Source of the DNA: an uncultured Eggerthellaceae bacterium
GTDB lineage: Bacteria; Actinomycetota; Coriobacteriia; Coriobacteriales; Eggerthellaceae
Reading direction: 5' to 3'
Assembly: GCA_934670115.1 (NCBI GenBank)
Contig: CAKUOV010000022.1
Span: 1-38,677 of the forward strand
DNA: 38,677 nucleotides
Shown here: positions 24,585 through 33,416 of the stretch, in pieces
Layout of the letters: each line of letters opens with the position of its first letter
Position numbering within the stretch: position 1 is the first letter of the stretch
The notes under the pieces: generated by a model
Databases searched by the model: none
What the model saw: only the letters and a program-made list of their open reading frames with translations
Told to the model about the DNA's origin: nothing
Position numbers and translations under genes: made by a program

Positions 24585-24740
24585 TGAACGATACGGGGCA
24601 GGTTGAAGGTGCTGATTCGCGAATTTGCCCCGTACGCAAGGATGTTGAGCACCTTGCAATCATATAAAACCCCAGGTCGCAGAGATACGGGGCAGATGGG
24701 TACGGCTGTTGCCGCATTTCCACCTGCCCCGTATCGTGAA
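24585..24740. mobile_element. MITE-like element with 15-bp terminal inverted repeats
   Basis: Positions 24589-24603 (CGATACGGGGCAGGT) and 24722-24736 are perfect inverted copies, bounding a 148-bp AT-to-GC mixed segment with no open frame. The four bases TGAA stand on both outer sides (24585-24588 and 24737-24740), as a target duplication would. Inside are two further copies of the TACGGGGCA core (24626-24634 inverted, 24686-24694 direct) and an 8-bp inverted repeat AAGGTGCT/AGCACCTT (24606-24613, 24648-24655). It lies between the convergent ABC ATPase and ppk genes, so it might instead act as a bidirectional transcription stop. Confidence 0.5.
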
Positions 24741-24773
24741 TCTGGGCGTTTTCGGGTCGTTTTTTCAGCAACA

Positions 24774-26927
24774 TTACCCACGGAGGCGCGCAATCAGCTT
24801 GTCGGACAGCGCTTTTAGCGCTTTCAGACGTGCTGCCAGACCACAGGGCACTTCGCCATCGCTTTCCTCGCAGCCGGTTGCCTCTTGGAGCGGGTGCTCC
24901 ATGAAGAATGCCTGCGAATCAAAGGCATTGGCGCTGCTCTTGCGGCAATACGTGCCATCGGAAAGGATGATGCTTGCTTTTGCCGTGTCGCTCATCTGCG
25001 CTTCAAGCATCCAGGTAATCTGGCAGCGCAGGCGCGGATCGTTGATGGGGCAGGCGATTTCCACGCGACGATTTAAGTTGCGCGTCATCAGGTCGGCAGA
25101 CGAAATATACATCAGGGCATCGTCGCCTTTACCGAAAAGGTATACGCGGCTGTGTTCTAGGAAACGCCCAACAACGCTGTTCACGTGGATATTCTCGGTG
25201 TATTTGGGTACGCCGGGCAAGATGCAGCAAATACCCCGGATGATGAGCTGCACTTCCACGCCCGCCTGCGATGCCTGCGCAAGCTTGTCAATAATGTCGC
25301 GTTCGGTTACGGAATTCGCTTTGATGCACACGTAGCCTTGTTCGCCCAGTTCAATTTGGCGGTCGATCTGCTCAAGCAGCAGCTCCTTAATGCCCAAAGG
25401 CGAAACGCGCAGCTGCTCGTAGGTGCCATCCAACTTGTTTACCAACATATTGCGGAAGAATGCCGAAGCGTCTTCGCCAATTTCAGGTGAGGCCGTTATC
25501 AGGCTCAAGTCGGTATAGAGCGCACTTGTTTTCTCGTTGTAGTTGCCTGTGCCGATTTGCGTGATGTAGCTTGTCTTGTTGCCTTTGCGCAGCGTAATGA
25601 GGCACACTTTGCTGTGGCATTTGAAGCCTTCGGTGCCGTAGGCCACCTGGCAGCCCGCCTCTTCGAGCATCTGCGCCCAAGTCAGGTTGTTTTCCTCGTC
25701 AAAGCGTGCGCGCAGCTCCATGAGCACCAGCACTTCTTTGCCGTGCTCTGCCGCGCGGCAAAGTGCTTGCGCAATCTTCGAGGTCTTTGCCAGACGATAG
25801 ATAGTGATCTTAATAGAAAGAACGTTCGGGTTTTCAGCGGCTTCGTTCAAAAGATGCAGGAACGGGTCAATAGTGTCATAAGGGAAGTGCAGCAGGTGGT
25901 CTTTTTGTTGTACTTGCGCCATGATGGATTGTCCCTGATGCAGATCTATGGCCCATCTTCCCTTATGGGGCAGGTAGGAAAGCTTTGCCGCAAGGTCTTT
26001 GGGCAAACTGTCTGTCAGGGCATATGCGTAACTCATGGCAAGCGGGCAGCGATCCACGAACATTTGCTGCGGTTTTACGCGCGTCAGGGAAATAAGCTTC
26101 TCGCGGAAGGCTTCCGATACCGGGCAGCTCAGCTCTAGGCGCACAATTGCCAGGTGATCGCGCTGCTTGAGCAGTTTTTTCATCTGATGGCGATAATCTT
26201 CTTCGTTGTCTTCGAACTTCTCGTCATCGAAGCTGATGTCGGCGTTTCGTGTGACTGCTAAAACGCAACTTTCTTTTATGGAGTATGCATCGAACAGGGT
26301 TGGCAGCCAATGCAGAAGGATGTTCTCGGTGCGAATGTATCGCTTGCCGTCGAGCAGCATGACAAACGGCGGTAGACTGCCCGGAAGCGGCACGATTCCA
26401 ACGGCCTTTTCTTTCTTGTGTTCCAGTAATGCGGCGGCGTACAGGCGCTTATTCACCAAGTGGGGCAGCGGATGGTTCGGCCCAATAAGGATAGGCGAAA
26501 TTACGGGCAGTACGTCCGTGCGGAAGAATCGATTGATGCGTTTCGTTTCGTCAGCAGTCAGGTTGTCGAAGGAAACGTCGCAAATGCCGTTTTTCTCGAG
26601 CTCTTGCGCCACGGCGGTGTAGATGTGCTCCTTCATGGTCAGCAATCCCGGGATGGTCTTGTAGACCTCGTCGAGTTGCTTGTCTGCGGTCCAGCCGGTG
26701 CGACTGTCGGTCTTAAGCGGGTCGATGCGCGTGATGTCGAACAAGCTGCCTACGCGAATCATGAAGAATTCATCCAGGTTGCTGCAGAAGATCGAGATGA
26801 ACTTCAGGCGCTCAAGCGCGGGTACGCTCGTATCGGATGCCTCTTCAAGCACACGACGATTGAAGCGCAGCCAGCTTAGTTCTCGGTTTTGGGTGTAAGC
26901 GTATTCGCGTTGAGTATTCTCTGACAT
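24774..26927 (-). CDS. ppk1: Polyphosphate kinase 1
   Basis: Makes polyphosphate from ATP (and the reverse) through a phosphohistidine; membrane-associated in the family. 717 residues, normal length. Seen: N-terminal 'NRELSWLRFNRRVLEEA', the ATP-binding 'SNLDEFFMIRVGSL', then the two phospholipase-D-like domains with catalytic H438 in 'EGFKCHSKVCLI' and H592 in 'GRFLEHSRVYLFG', and 'IGTGNYNEKTSALYTDLSL'. ATG 26927 has AGAAGG seven bases upstream inside the ppx gene, and the two frames overlap by 52 bases, which argues for coupled translation with the degrading enzyme Ppx. A 40-residue C-terminal tail rich in charged residues follows the catalytic core. Confidence 0.96.
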   Translation of the reverse strand: MSENTQREYAYTQNRELSWLRFNRRVLEEASDTSVPALERLKFISIFCSNLDEFFMIRVGSLFDITRIDPLKTDSRTGWTADKQLDEVYKTIPGLLTMKEHIYTAVAQELEKNGICDVSFDNLTADETKRINRFFRTDVLPVISPILIGPNHPLPHLVNKRLYAAALLEHKKEKAVGIVPLPGSLPPFVMLLDGKRYIRTENILLHWLPTLFDAYSIKESCVLAVTRNADISFDDEKFEDNEEDYRHQMKKLLKQRDHLAIVRLELSCPVSEAFREKLISLTRVKPQQMFVDRCPLAMSYAYALTDSLPKDLAAKLSYLPHKGRWAIDLHQGQSIMAQVQQKDHLLHFPYDTIDPFLHLLNEAAENPNVLSIKITIYRLAKTSKIAQALCRAAEHGKEVLVLMELRARFDEENNLTWAQMLEEAGCQVAYGTEGFKCHSKVCLITLRKGNKTSYITQIGTGNYNEKTSALYTDLSLITASPEIGEDASAFFRNMLVNKLDGTYEQLRVSPLGIKELLLEQIDRQIELGEQGYVCIKANSVTERDIIDKLAQASQAGVEVQLIIRGICCILPGVPKYTENIHVNSVVGRFLEHSRVYLFGKGDDALMYISSADLMTRNLNRRVEIACPINDPRLRCQITWMLEAQMSDTAKASIILSDGTYCRKSSANAFDSQAFFMEHPLQEATGCEESDGEVPCGLAARLKALKALSDKLIARLRG

Positions 26928-27799
26928 AAGTAACCTTCTCGTACTCCGTATTTGCTAACGATCAGCTGCTGGGCGCTGAACAGGTGAAATGCATGCTGTA
27001 GAATGAGCATGCCGGGGATAAGCGTGTGAATGCGGTCCGCCTCGTGCCGCAAAATCAGGTTCGTGGCATCCTTTGTGCCGCTGCACAGAAACGCGGTGAG
27101 CTCATCAAGTTGCTCAGCCGTTATCCCTTGCCTGTTCTTGGGCAAGGTGAAGTAATGCCGCGCTAACTTTAACGTTGCGCGCGCCGTTCCGCCCACGCCC
27201 ATCACCAACACGCGGGGAGAAACGTTGTTCTCGTGCGGGTCAATGGTCTGGCTAATGGCTCCCTGCAGTTTCTGAAGGGAGCCTTCACCGGGTAAAATGT
27301 TTTTCACGCAGCGCTTGTATAGGCTCAGCGATCCAATAGGGAAGCTGGCGGAGTTGGTGATAACGCCTTCTTCGAACGACACGACTTCCGTGCTGGCGCC
27401 GCCAACGTCAAGAAACGCACCGCTTTCAATGCGCAGGTCCTCCATGACGCCGGTGTAGCCCAGAAGTGCTTCTTCTTCGCCGCTGATGACATCCACCGAA
27501 AAACCGGTTGCCGCATGAATGATTGCAAGCGCTTGTTCGGTGTTCGAGATATTGCGCAACGATGCCGTAGCAAACACGGCAACGTTATCGATCTCCAGCG
27601 TTTCCAGCGTGGCACGAAACTCCAGCAGTCCGCTGCAGGCGCTTTCGATGCCTTCGGCGCTGAGTGCCCCGTCTTCTACGTAACTTGCAAGGCCGGCCAT
27701 CACCTTCTCGCGGAATAAAATTCGGAAGGCGTGCCCGTCCACCTCGTAGACGGTCAATCGGATTGAGTTCGAACCAATGTCGATAATCCCTTGCTTCAT
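26876..27799 (-). CDS. ppx: Exopolyphosphatase / Ppx-GppA family
   Basis: A 307-residue ASKHA-fold phosphatase that releases phosphate from polyphosphate chain ends or acts on pppGpp. Seen: 'IIDIGSNSIRL' (5-15), the sugar-kinase-like phosphate loop; 'FATASLRNISN'; 'ISGEEEALLGYTG' with catalytic-type Glu near 109-111; and 'DVGGASTEVV' (131-140). It is the short, single-module form lacking the C-terminal HD-like domain of E. coli Ppx. ATG 27799 has AGGAAGC-type bases upstream. It precedes and overlaps ppk1. With a RelQ-like synthetase elsewhere in this window, a link to (p)ppGpp is possible but not shown. Confidence 0.92.
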   Translation of the reverse strand: MKQGIIDIGSNSIRLTVYEVDGHAFRILFREKVMAGLASYVEDGALSAEGIESACSGLLEFRATLETLEIDNVAVFATASLRNISNTEQALAIIHAATGFSVDVISGEEEALLGYTGVMEDLRIESGAFLDVGGASTEVVSFEEGVITNSASFPIGSLSLYKRCVKNILPGEGSLQKLQGAISQTIDPHENNVSPRVLVMGVGGTARATLKLARHYFTLPKNRQGITAEQLDELTAFLCSGTKDATNLILRHEADRIHTLIPGMLILQHAFHLFSAQQLIVSKYGVREGYLCQRILNANTLTPKTEN

Positions 27800-27895
27800 G
27801 ATGCTTCCTCTTGTGCATTCTTATCCATTTTGCATTTTCTTGCTTTTGAGTATACGGCGTGTTTGTAAGCTGCTTTTCAAAGGTTTGTAAAATGG

Positions 27896-27943
27896 AGGTA
27901 AAACGCAAGCGCGCCCCCGCCCGGTAACAGGCGAAGACGCGCT
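27896..27943 (-). terminator. Likely terminator of the radical SAM gene
   Basis: On the minus strand AGCGCG (27943-27938) pairs with CGCGCT (27913-27908), with an inner CGCC/GGCG stem, followed by TGCGTTTTACC. It stands about 60 bp past the radical SAM stop. Confidence 0.5.
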
Positions 27944-28000
27944 CGTTCGTTTTGACTCTGAGCCGTTTTATATGCGCTGGTCAGCTGCTTGTTCTTCTTG

Positions 28001-29428
28001 CTAGTCGCGTTTGATGGTGCGGCCAAGTGCCTCGAAACGGGTCAAGTCCGTCTTCGCCATACCAATGTTGGGATCCTTGCGCGCCTCGAAGCGAGGATCG
28101 GCGGGGTCATCCCACATACGCTCTGCAACAGGCTTCCATTCCTCGGCGAACGTGGTGCACTTCGAGCACAGCTCGCAGGCGCTTTCCTGTGCGGTCAGGT
28201 TCGTGCATTCCGCGCCGGAAGCCTCGACTAGCTTGGGCAGCCATTTCGGGTTCTCCAGCATGGGGCAGGGGCGCAGCAAGTTGTCGTTGAACGGCATGTT
28301 CTTGTAGTACTCCATGAAAATGGGGGACTTCAAGCATTCCAGCAGAGACTTTTCGTGGATGTTCGCGTTGGAGTAATGGATGAACACGCACGGCTCCACA
28401 TCGCCCGCGGCATTGATGTGCAGGTAGCGACGTCCGCCGGCAATGCAGCCGCCCACAAACTCGCCGTCGTTTTGGAAGTCCAGCGTGAACAGTGGTTTCT
28501 TGTAACGCATATCGCGCACGAAGTTGTACAGGTGGATACGCTGCTCGACAGTGGGCATGAGCTCGGGTGCGGCATCGGAGCCAACGGGCATGTACGTGAA
28601 GATCCAGCAGAACAGCGCGCCCTGCTCAATCAACCAGTCGAAGTATTCCTCGCTGGCAATGCTTTCGGCGTTTTGGCTGGTGAAGCACGCGGAAATGCCG
28701 AACGGCAAGCCGTGGGATTTCAGCAGTTTCATAGCCTTCACAATGCTTTGGTACGTGCCGGCACCGCGGCGCGCATCGGTGGTTTCTTCGGAGCCTTCTG
28801 CGCTAATGGCGGGCACGAAGTTCTTCACGCGCAGGACGTCTTGGCAGAATTCTTCATCGATAAGCGTTGCGTTGGTGAAGCACAGAAACGCGCAGTCGGG
28901 ATGCGCTTCGCACAGGCGGATAAGGTCCTTTTTGCGTACCATAGGCTCGCCGCCCGTGTAGATGTAAACGTGAGTGCCCAGCTCAACGCCCTGGTTGATA
29001 ATGGAGTCAATATCTTCGTACGTCAGATTCAGGCTGTGGCCGTAATCGGCGGCCCAGCAGCCGGTGCAATGAAGGTTGCAGGCGCTGGTGGGATCAAGCA
29101 GAATGGCCCAGGGGATGTTGCACTGATGCTTCTCGCGCATTTCTTCCTGCTTCGGCCATGCCATCAGGTTGCCATCGACAATGAAGTTCTTCAGGAACTC
29201 GTTGCGGAACTCGGGATTCAAGTCGAAGATCTTCATGATCAGTTCATACCAGTTGTTCTTTTCGGCAATAACTTTTTTGAAGGTTTCGCGCTGGGTGGGG
29301 AAGACATCTGCGGGTGCAACTTTGTCCAGCATGTTCATGATGTTGCAGATGTTTTTCTCAGGATCGGCTAGCAAATAGTCCACGGTTTTCATCATGGCAG
29401 CGCGCTTGATTTGGTCGGTGGCTTTCAT
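28001..29428 (-). CDS. Radical SAM protein with SPASM-like C-terminal cysteines
   Basis: A 475-residue S-adenosylmethionine radical enzyme. The 4Fe-4S motif is C117-x3-C121-x2-C124 in 'SACNLHCTGC'; the SAM-binding 'YTGGEP' and the barrel follow. The C-terminal third has cysteines in 'GGCIAGGRRYLHINAAGDVEPCVF', 'RPCPML' and 'ACELCSKC', the pattern of SPASM/twitch auxiliary clusters found in peptide- and protein-modifying members. About 100 residues stand before the cluster motif, without a domain I recognise. ATG 29428 is chosen over 29449 because AAAGGAG lies six bases upstream. It diverges from a TetR gene whose likely operator overlaps its promoter. No small precursor peptide gene or maturation partner was seen next to it, so the substrate is unknown. 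Confidence 0.9.
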   Translation of the reverse strand: MKATDQIKRAAMMKTVDYLLADPEKNICNIMNMLDKVAPADVFPTQRETFKKVIAEKNNWYELIMKIFDLNPEFRNEFLKNFIVDGNLMAWPKQEEMREKHQCNIPWAILLDPTSACNLHCTGCWAADYGHSLNLTYEDIDSIINQGVELGTHVYIYTGGEPMVRKKDLIRLCEAHPDCAFLCFTNATLIDEEFCQDVLRVKNFVPAISAEGSEETTDARRGAGTYQSIVKAMKLLKSHGLPFGISACFTSQNAESIASEEYFDWLIEQGALFCWIFTYMPVGSDAAPELMPTVEQRIHLYNFVRDMRYKKPLFTLDFQNDGEFVGGCIAGGRRYLHINAAGDVEPCVFIHYSNANIHEKSLLECLKSPIFMEYYKNMPFNDNLLRPCPMLENPKWLPKLVEASGAECTNLTAQESACELCSKCTTFAEEWKPVAERMWDDPADPRFEARKDPNIGMAKTDLTRFEALGRTIKRD

Positions 29429-29481
29429 GACATGCTCCTTTGCTTTCAAAAGACCTGAAATTCTTCATGCCTACAAATACT

Positions 29482-29518
29482 CACTGTGGCATAATACACA
29501 GTGTAAATGTACTGACAA
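29482..29518 (-). promoter_or_regulatory. Promoter and palindromic operator of the radical SAM gene
   Basis: Minus-strand TTGTCA (29513-29518)-N16-TATTAT (29491-29496) is a good promoter for the radical SAM gene. The -10 box sits in the 8-bp centre of the perfect inverted repeat CACTGTG/CACAGTG (29482-29488, 29497-29503). The spacing and place fit a TetR-family operator, most simply for the divergent TetR gene product. Confidence 0.6.
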
Positions 29519-29607
29519 AACAGAGAAACATCAATGACCAAAGTAGCGAAAACTGGGTATTAAGTCAAATTCGTTACGATTCTGACAATTTAGTGGGGGC
29601 GATTTTC

Positions 29608-30288
29608 ATGGTGGCAAAAGAGGCGAAAATAGTAAAAGAAAAAAAGGAAAAGACGAAGAAAGCGAAGAGCGAAGCGCCTGATAATTTCGCGTCTGATCCG
29701 CGCTCTCAAAGGACGGAAGCTCAAATTTACGCGGCGTTTGACGAGCTGCTTTCCGAAAAAGAGCTTTCTAAAATCACCGTGACCATGCTTACAAAGCGTG
29801 CTGGAATCAGCCGCAAAACGTTCTATTTGCATTACGGTTCTATCGATGATCTTGTCGATGAGCTTCTTCGCAGGGAAATGGCGAATGTCGGCGAAACGCT
29901 GCGTTCGATTCCACTGGACAAAGACGGGCGCATTGATGCGGGGGCGTTTTTATCGGTGCTGTGCGAAGAGATTCTTCTGAATTTCGACCGAAGGACAAAG
30001 ATTTTAGAATGCGTCAATACCGATCGACTGGTGGATCGTTTGAAGCCATTTTTGGCGGACGTGCTCAAAGAGAATAACGCGCTGGGTCTGTCTGAAGAAC
30101 TGGGTCCCTACCTGGATATTTTCATCGCATATTTCTGCTCCGGGTTTCTTGCTGTTTATCATCATTTGCTATCGACCGACCCCGAGCTTCCCATAGAGAA
30201 CATCTCGATGCTTACCGGCGCTGCGGTTACCGGTGGTATTGCGGCGCTGGCAGAAAAGGCAGCCGAGCTGAAGATTGCGCAATCGTAG
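29608..30288 (+). CDS. TetR/AcrR-family transcriptional regulator
   Basis: A 226-residue one-component repressor. A lysine-rich stretch of about 25 residues ('KEKKEKTKKAK') precedes the DNA-binding domain; the HTH is residues 55-78 ('KITVTMLTKRAGISRKTFYLHYGS'), with the family's typical 'TFYLHYGSIDDLV' transition. The rest is helical and should bind a ligand and dimerise. The start was placed at ATG 29608, behind GTGGGGGCG, because the frame's earlier part (from 29440) covers the promoter/operator palindrome and has no domain similarity. It diverges from the radical SAM gene and probably controls it. Confidence 0.9.
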   Translation: MVAKEAKIVKEKKEKTKKAKSEAPDNFASDPRSQRTEAQIYAAFDELLSEKELSKITVTMLTKRAGISRKTFYLHYGSIDDLVDELLRREMANVGETLRSIPLDKDGRIDAGAFLSVLCEEILLNFDRRTKILECVNTDRLVDRLKPFLADVLKENNALGLSEELGPYLDIFIAYFCSGFLAVYHHLLSTDPELPIENISMLTGAAVTGGIAALAEKAAELKIAQS

Positions 30289-30558
30289 TTTTTGCGGCGC
30301 TTAAGGGCTGCTCAGGGGTGCTGTGTTTCGCCAATGTAGAAAAAGCGTCATGCAACGGTTGACTGAACGTGGCTTTAGGCATGGTATCTTTTTACCAATG
30401 GCTTAAGCGCCCTGGTGCGGCTGCGGAAAGCGCACTGTTGATTCGCCGTTCAGGGTTGAATATCTGATGGGCCAACAAAGCTAGCAAAGCAAGAATAGCT
30501 GATAGAGTGCATTTTTTAGGAGCTTAGCAATACTATAGCGAAGAGAGGGGCTGATGAG
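30289..30558 (+). other. Intergenic region before the winged-helix/citrate synthase pair
   Basis: 270 bp without a supported gene. Weak promoter candidates: TTGACT (30359-30364)-N17-TGGTAT (30382-30387), and a TACTAT at 30531-30536 lacking a good -35. An AGAGGGG ribosome site stands a few bases before the next start. Nothing else was recognised. Confidence 0.35.
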
Positions 30559-31119
30559 ATGGACGATATGACCACGAATTCACCGGACCTTACTGCGACA
30601 AGCGATAAGGGTGTTGTCAAGGAAAAGCCGCATCCATCCATCCCGCTTCAGGATATCGACATTCTTAAAATTTGCGACGAGATTGCTCTGCGCAAGTACC
30701 ATTTCAGCAAGTCAGGTTTGAGCGCGGGCGTTGAGCTTATCGATTACATTGCCCTTTTAGTGGTTGAAGAGGAAGCGTCTTTGGCCGAGATTTATGGTGG
30801 GCGCGTGTATCTGCGCGAGATTTCCGACAAGATGCATATACCCATACGGCAGGCGTCATCGCGCATTGGACACTTGCGCGATCGCGGTTTAGTCAACTGG
30901 GGCCACGATGGTGATGGAAGCGAAGGCACGTATGTAACCTTGACCGATTCGGGTCGGGAATTCTTGGTTGCGCAGCGCAGCCACCTGGCCAAATATTACA
31001 GCGGCGTTATCCAGCGCTTTGGCATTAGCAACCTTATGAGCCTTCTGAATCTTATGAAACAGATGGAAACCGTTATTGAGGTTGAGCTGGAGGAAGGGGG
31101 AGTCGATGATTCAGAATGA
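30559..31119 (+). CDS. Winged-helix (MarR-like) DNA-binding protein
   Basis: A 186-residue probable transcription regulator. After a polar N-terminus (1-30) come a helical segment and a winged helix: 'VYLREISDKMHIPIRQASSRIGHLRDRGLVNWGHDGDGSEGTYVTLTDSGREFL' (83-136), with the wing at about 115-128. The order is that of MarR-type proteins. The C-terminal helix ('SNLMSLLNLMKQMETVIEVELEE') is likely for dimerisation. Its last 14 bases overlap the citrate synthase start, so the two are co-transcribed; control of citrate synthase or of its own operon is inferred. The exact family is not certain. Confidence 0.8.
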   Translation: MDDMTTNSPDLTATSDKGVVKEKPHPSIPLQDIDILKICDEIALRKYHFSKSGLSAGVELIDYIALLVVEEEASLAEIYGGRVYLREISDKMHIPIRQASSRIGHLRDRGLVNWGHDGDGSEGTYVTLTDSGREFLVAQRSHLAKYYSGVIQRFGISNLMSLLNLMKQMETVIEVELEEGGVDDSE

Positions 31120-32434
31120 TGTTTCCGCCTGCACCGCTTATGCGCAGGACCTGCTTGCCACTTGCCTGCAAAATGATAGCATCTCGCCGCGTCTTTACGA
31201 GGAATATGGCGTTAACCTGGGTTTACGCGATGAACGCGGAAACGGTGTTCTGACCGGCCTTACGAATATCTCGAAAATCAGCTCGTCAAAGGTCGAAGGT
31301 GCTCAAAAAGTTCCCGACCAGGGGCGCTTGTGGTATCGCGGCCACACTATAGAGGAGCTTATTACTTCGCTGGGTGACCAATTGGGGTTCGAGCGCGTTA
31401 CGCATCTTCTTCTTTCGGGCGAGCTTCCCTCTGCTGAGCAGGAACAACGCTTCAAGGAAGTTATTGCGAGCTGTCGTGAGCTGCCGCCGTTTTTCGTGCG
31501 CGACACTATTATGGACATGCCTTCGCGCGATGTTATGAACACCATTACTAGAAGCTTGTTGGCGCTTTCCGCCTATGATGAGCGCGCGGTAGATACCAGC
31601 GTGGAAAACGTCATCCGCCAATGCATCCAGCTGATTGCGCGCATGCCTCTGCTGGCGGCGTACTCCTATAACGGATACAACCATTACATCAATTACGACA
31701 GCATGTATATCCACCGTCCCAACAAGGATTTCTCCACGGCGGAAAACTTGCTGCGCATGTTGCGCCCCGATATGTCTTTTACCTCTGTTGAGGCAAAGGT
31801 TTTGGATACGGCGCTTATCTTGCACATGGAACACGGCGGCGGCAATAACTCCACGTTCACCACGCGTGTTGTTACGTCTTCGGGTTCGGATACGTATTCC
31901 ACGTTCGCTGCGGCAATGGCATCGCTCAAGGGCCCACGCCATGGTGGCGCGAATATTAAAGCGGCCGAAATGATGGACGACATTCGCGAGCACGTGCGTG
32001 ATTGGGAAGATGAGGATGAGATTCGTTCCTATCTGGGTGAAATTTTGGACAAGAAGGCGTTCGATCACCAGGGCCTCATTTACGGCATGGGCCATGCGGT
32101 TTATACGCTTTCCGACCCGCGTGAACGCATTTTCCGCGTTTACGTTGAAATGCTGGCTAAGGAAAAAGAGCGCACGAAGGATCTTGATTTGTACCAGGCG
32201 GTTGAACGGATTGCTCCGGCGCTTATATCGGAACGCCGCCGTAACGGTAAGGTGACCAGCCCCAATATCGACTTCTACAGCGGATTTATGTACGAGATGC
32301 TGGGCATTCCGCGCGAGCTGTACACGCCCATTTTCGCCACAGCCCGCATTGTGGGTTGGAGCGCACATCGCATTGAAGAGCTGATTACTTCAAGCAAGAT
32401 TATTCGTCCGGCGTACATGAGTGTCTCGCGGTAG
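31106..32434 (+). CDS. gltA: Citrate synthase
   Basis: Condenses acetyl-CoA and oxaloacetate to citrate. 442 residues from ATG 31106 ('MIQNDVSACTAY'), preceded by GGGGGAG; the frame's earlier start at 31076 lies deep in the upstream gene. Catalytic residues are in place: H243 in 'HMEHGGGNNSTFTTR', H330 in 'GMGHAVYTLSDPR' and D389 in 'NIDFYSGF'; 'KGPRHGGAN' (275-282) is also present. The first catalytic segment has 'HGGGNNS' like the eukaryotic 'HEGGNVS' rather than the usual bacterial form. No aconitase or isocitrate dehydrogenase is nearby. It probably feeds 2-oxoglutarate/glutamate synthesis in an anaerobe. A methylcitrate synthase is a less likely alternative. Confidence 0.93.
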   Translation: MIQNDVSACTAYAQDLLATCLQNDSISPRLYEEYGVNLGLRDERGNGVLTGLTNISKISSSKVEGAQKVPDQGRLWYRGHTIEELITSLGDQLGFERVTHLLLSGELPSAEQEQRFKEVIASCRELPPFFVRDTIMDMPSRDVMNTITRSLLALSAYDERAVDTSVENVIRQCIQLIARMPLLAAYSYNGYNHYINYDSMYIHRPNKDFSTAENLLRMLRPDMSFTSVEAKVLDTALILHMEHGGGNNSTFTTRVVTSSGSDTYSTFAAAMASLKGPRHGGANIKAAEMMDDIREHVRDWEDEDEIRSYLGEILDKKAFDHQGLIYGMGHAVYTLSDPRERIFRVYVEMLAKEKERTKDLDLYQAVERIAPALISERRRNGKVTSPNIDFYSGFMYEMLGIPRELYTPIFATARIVGWSAHRIEELITSSKIIRPAYMSVSR

Positions 32435-32604
32435 GGGCTTCGCCCTTCGCCGTGACAGCGGCACGTGCTCGGCTTCCGGGGGCTTCGCAGGGGTGGCAGC
32501 GCTGCGTCGCGACGTCCTTCGCCATGGTGGCGCAAGGTGCTTCTGCTAGGCGCCTTTCGTGGATGATGCGGGCGATGCTTTTTGGTGAAAAGGAGAGATG
32601 AACG

Positions 32605-33354
32605 ATGGTAACGGAAGCGTCGGAAACATCGGCGATTGATTCAATAGCGGGGCTGGCCACAGGGCTGGTTTCGAATGACGCATCAATGCTCAATGAGTTG
32701 CGTCATGCGTTATCGGCGCAGGCACCCCAGCTCACGGCGGCGTGGGCAACCGAGCAGCTGCACGCGTATCGCAAGCTCATGGGGTATTATCGGTGCGCGC
32801 TGATGGAAGTTGAAACGAAGTTCCGTGTGCTCAACCAGGACTTGTCGATTTTTGCCGAGGGCAACCCCATTGAGAACATCAAAAGCAGGGTGAAGTCGCC
32901 TGAAAGCATTGTGGGAAAGCTCATTCGCAAGGGATATCCCATTACGCCGGAAGGCATTGAAGAGAATCTGTTCGATGTGGCAGGTGTGCGTGTTATCTGC
33001 ACGTTTCTTGACCAAGTGTACGATTTAGCGGATGCGTTTGTCGGACAGGATGACATTGAGCTTTTGGAGAAGAAGGACTACATTGCCAATCCCAAGCCAA
33101 ACGGATATCGCAGCCTTCATCTTATCGTGCGCGTGCCTATCTTCCTGCACAGCGAGAAACGCATGATGCCCGTTGAGGTTCAAATGCGCACGCTCAGCAT
33201 GGATTCATGGGCGAGTTTCGAGCACAAAGTTTGTTACAAGAAAGATAACCCCGCGCTTGATGATGAAGTGCGACATGATTTGCGCACGTGTGCCGATTAC
33301 AGCGCCGAGATTGACCGTATTGCCTCTGATTTGCATAAGCGGGTGGCTCGCTAG
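32605..33354 (+). CDS. RelQ/RelP-like small alarmone synthetase
   Basis: A 249-residue single-domain (p)ppGpp synthetase: it transfers pyrophosphate from ATP to GTP or GDP. Motifs in order: 'IKSRVKSPESIVGKLIRKG' (92-110), 'NLFDVAGVRVICTF' (121-134), 'NPKPNGYRSLHLIV' (162-175) and 'VEVQMRTLSMDSWASFEHKV' (190-209). There is no HD hydrolase, TGS or ACT domain, so it makes but does not break down the alarmone. An AAGGAGAG site lies before ATG 32605. It stands 170 bp after citrate synthase; that spacer holds only GC-rich sequence with a small GGG-CTTCG-type hairpin at the citrate synthase stop. Its own terminator follows. Confidence 0.92.
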   Translation: MVTEASETSAIDSIAGLATGLVSNDASMLNELRHALSAQAPQLTAAWATEQLHAYRKLMGYYRCALMEVETKFRVLNQDLSIFAEGNPIENIKSRVKSPESIVGKLIRKGYPITPEGIEENLFDVAGVRVICTFLDQVYDLADAFVGQDDIELLEKKDYIANPKPNGYRSLHLIVRVPIFLHSEKRMMPVEVQMRTLSMDSWASFEHKVCYKKDNPALDDEVRHDLRTCADYSAEIDRIASDLHKRVAR

Positions 33355-33416
33355 TGGCTTGGTGGCGACTCGGTATCGGCTGATTTATTAGGTGTTTGAC
33401 CTGCGATTTTATTGCG

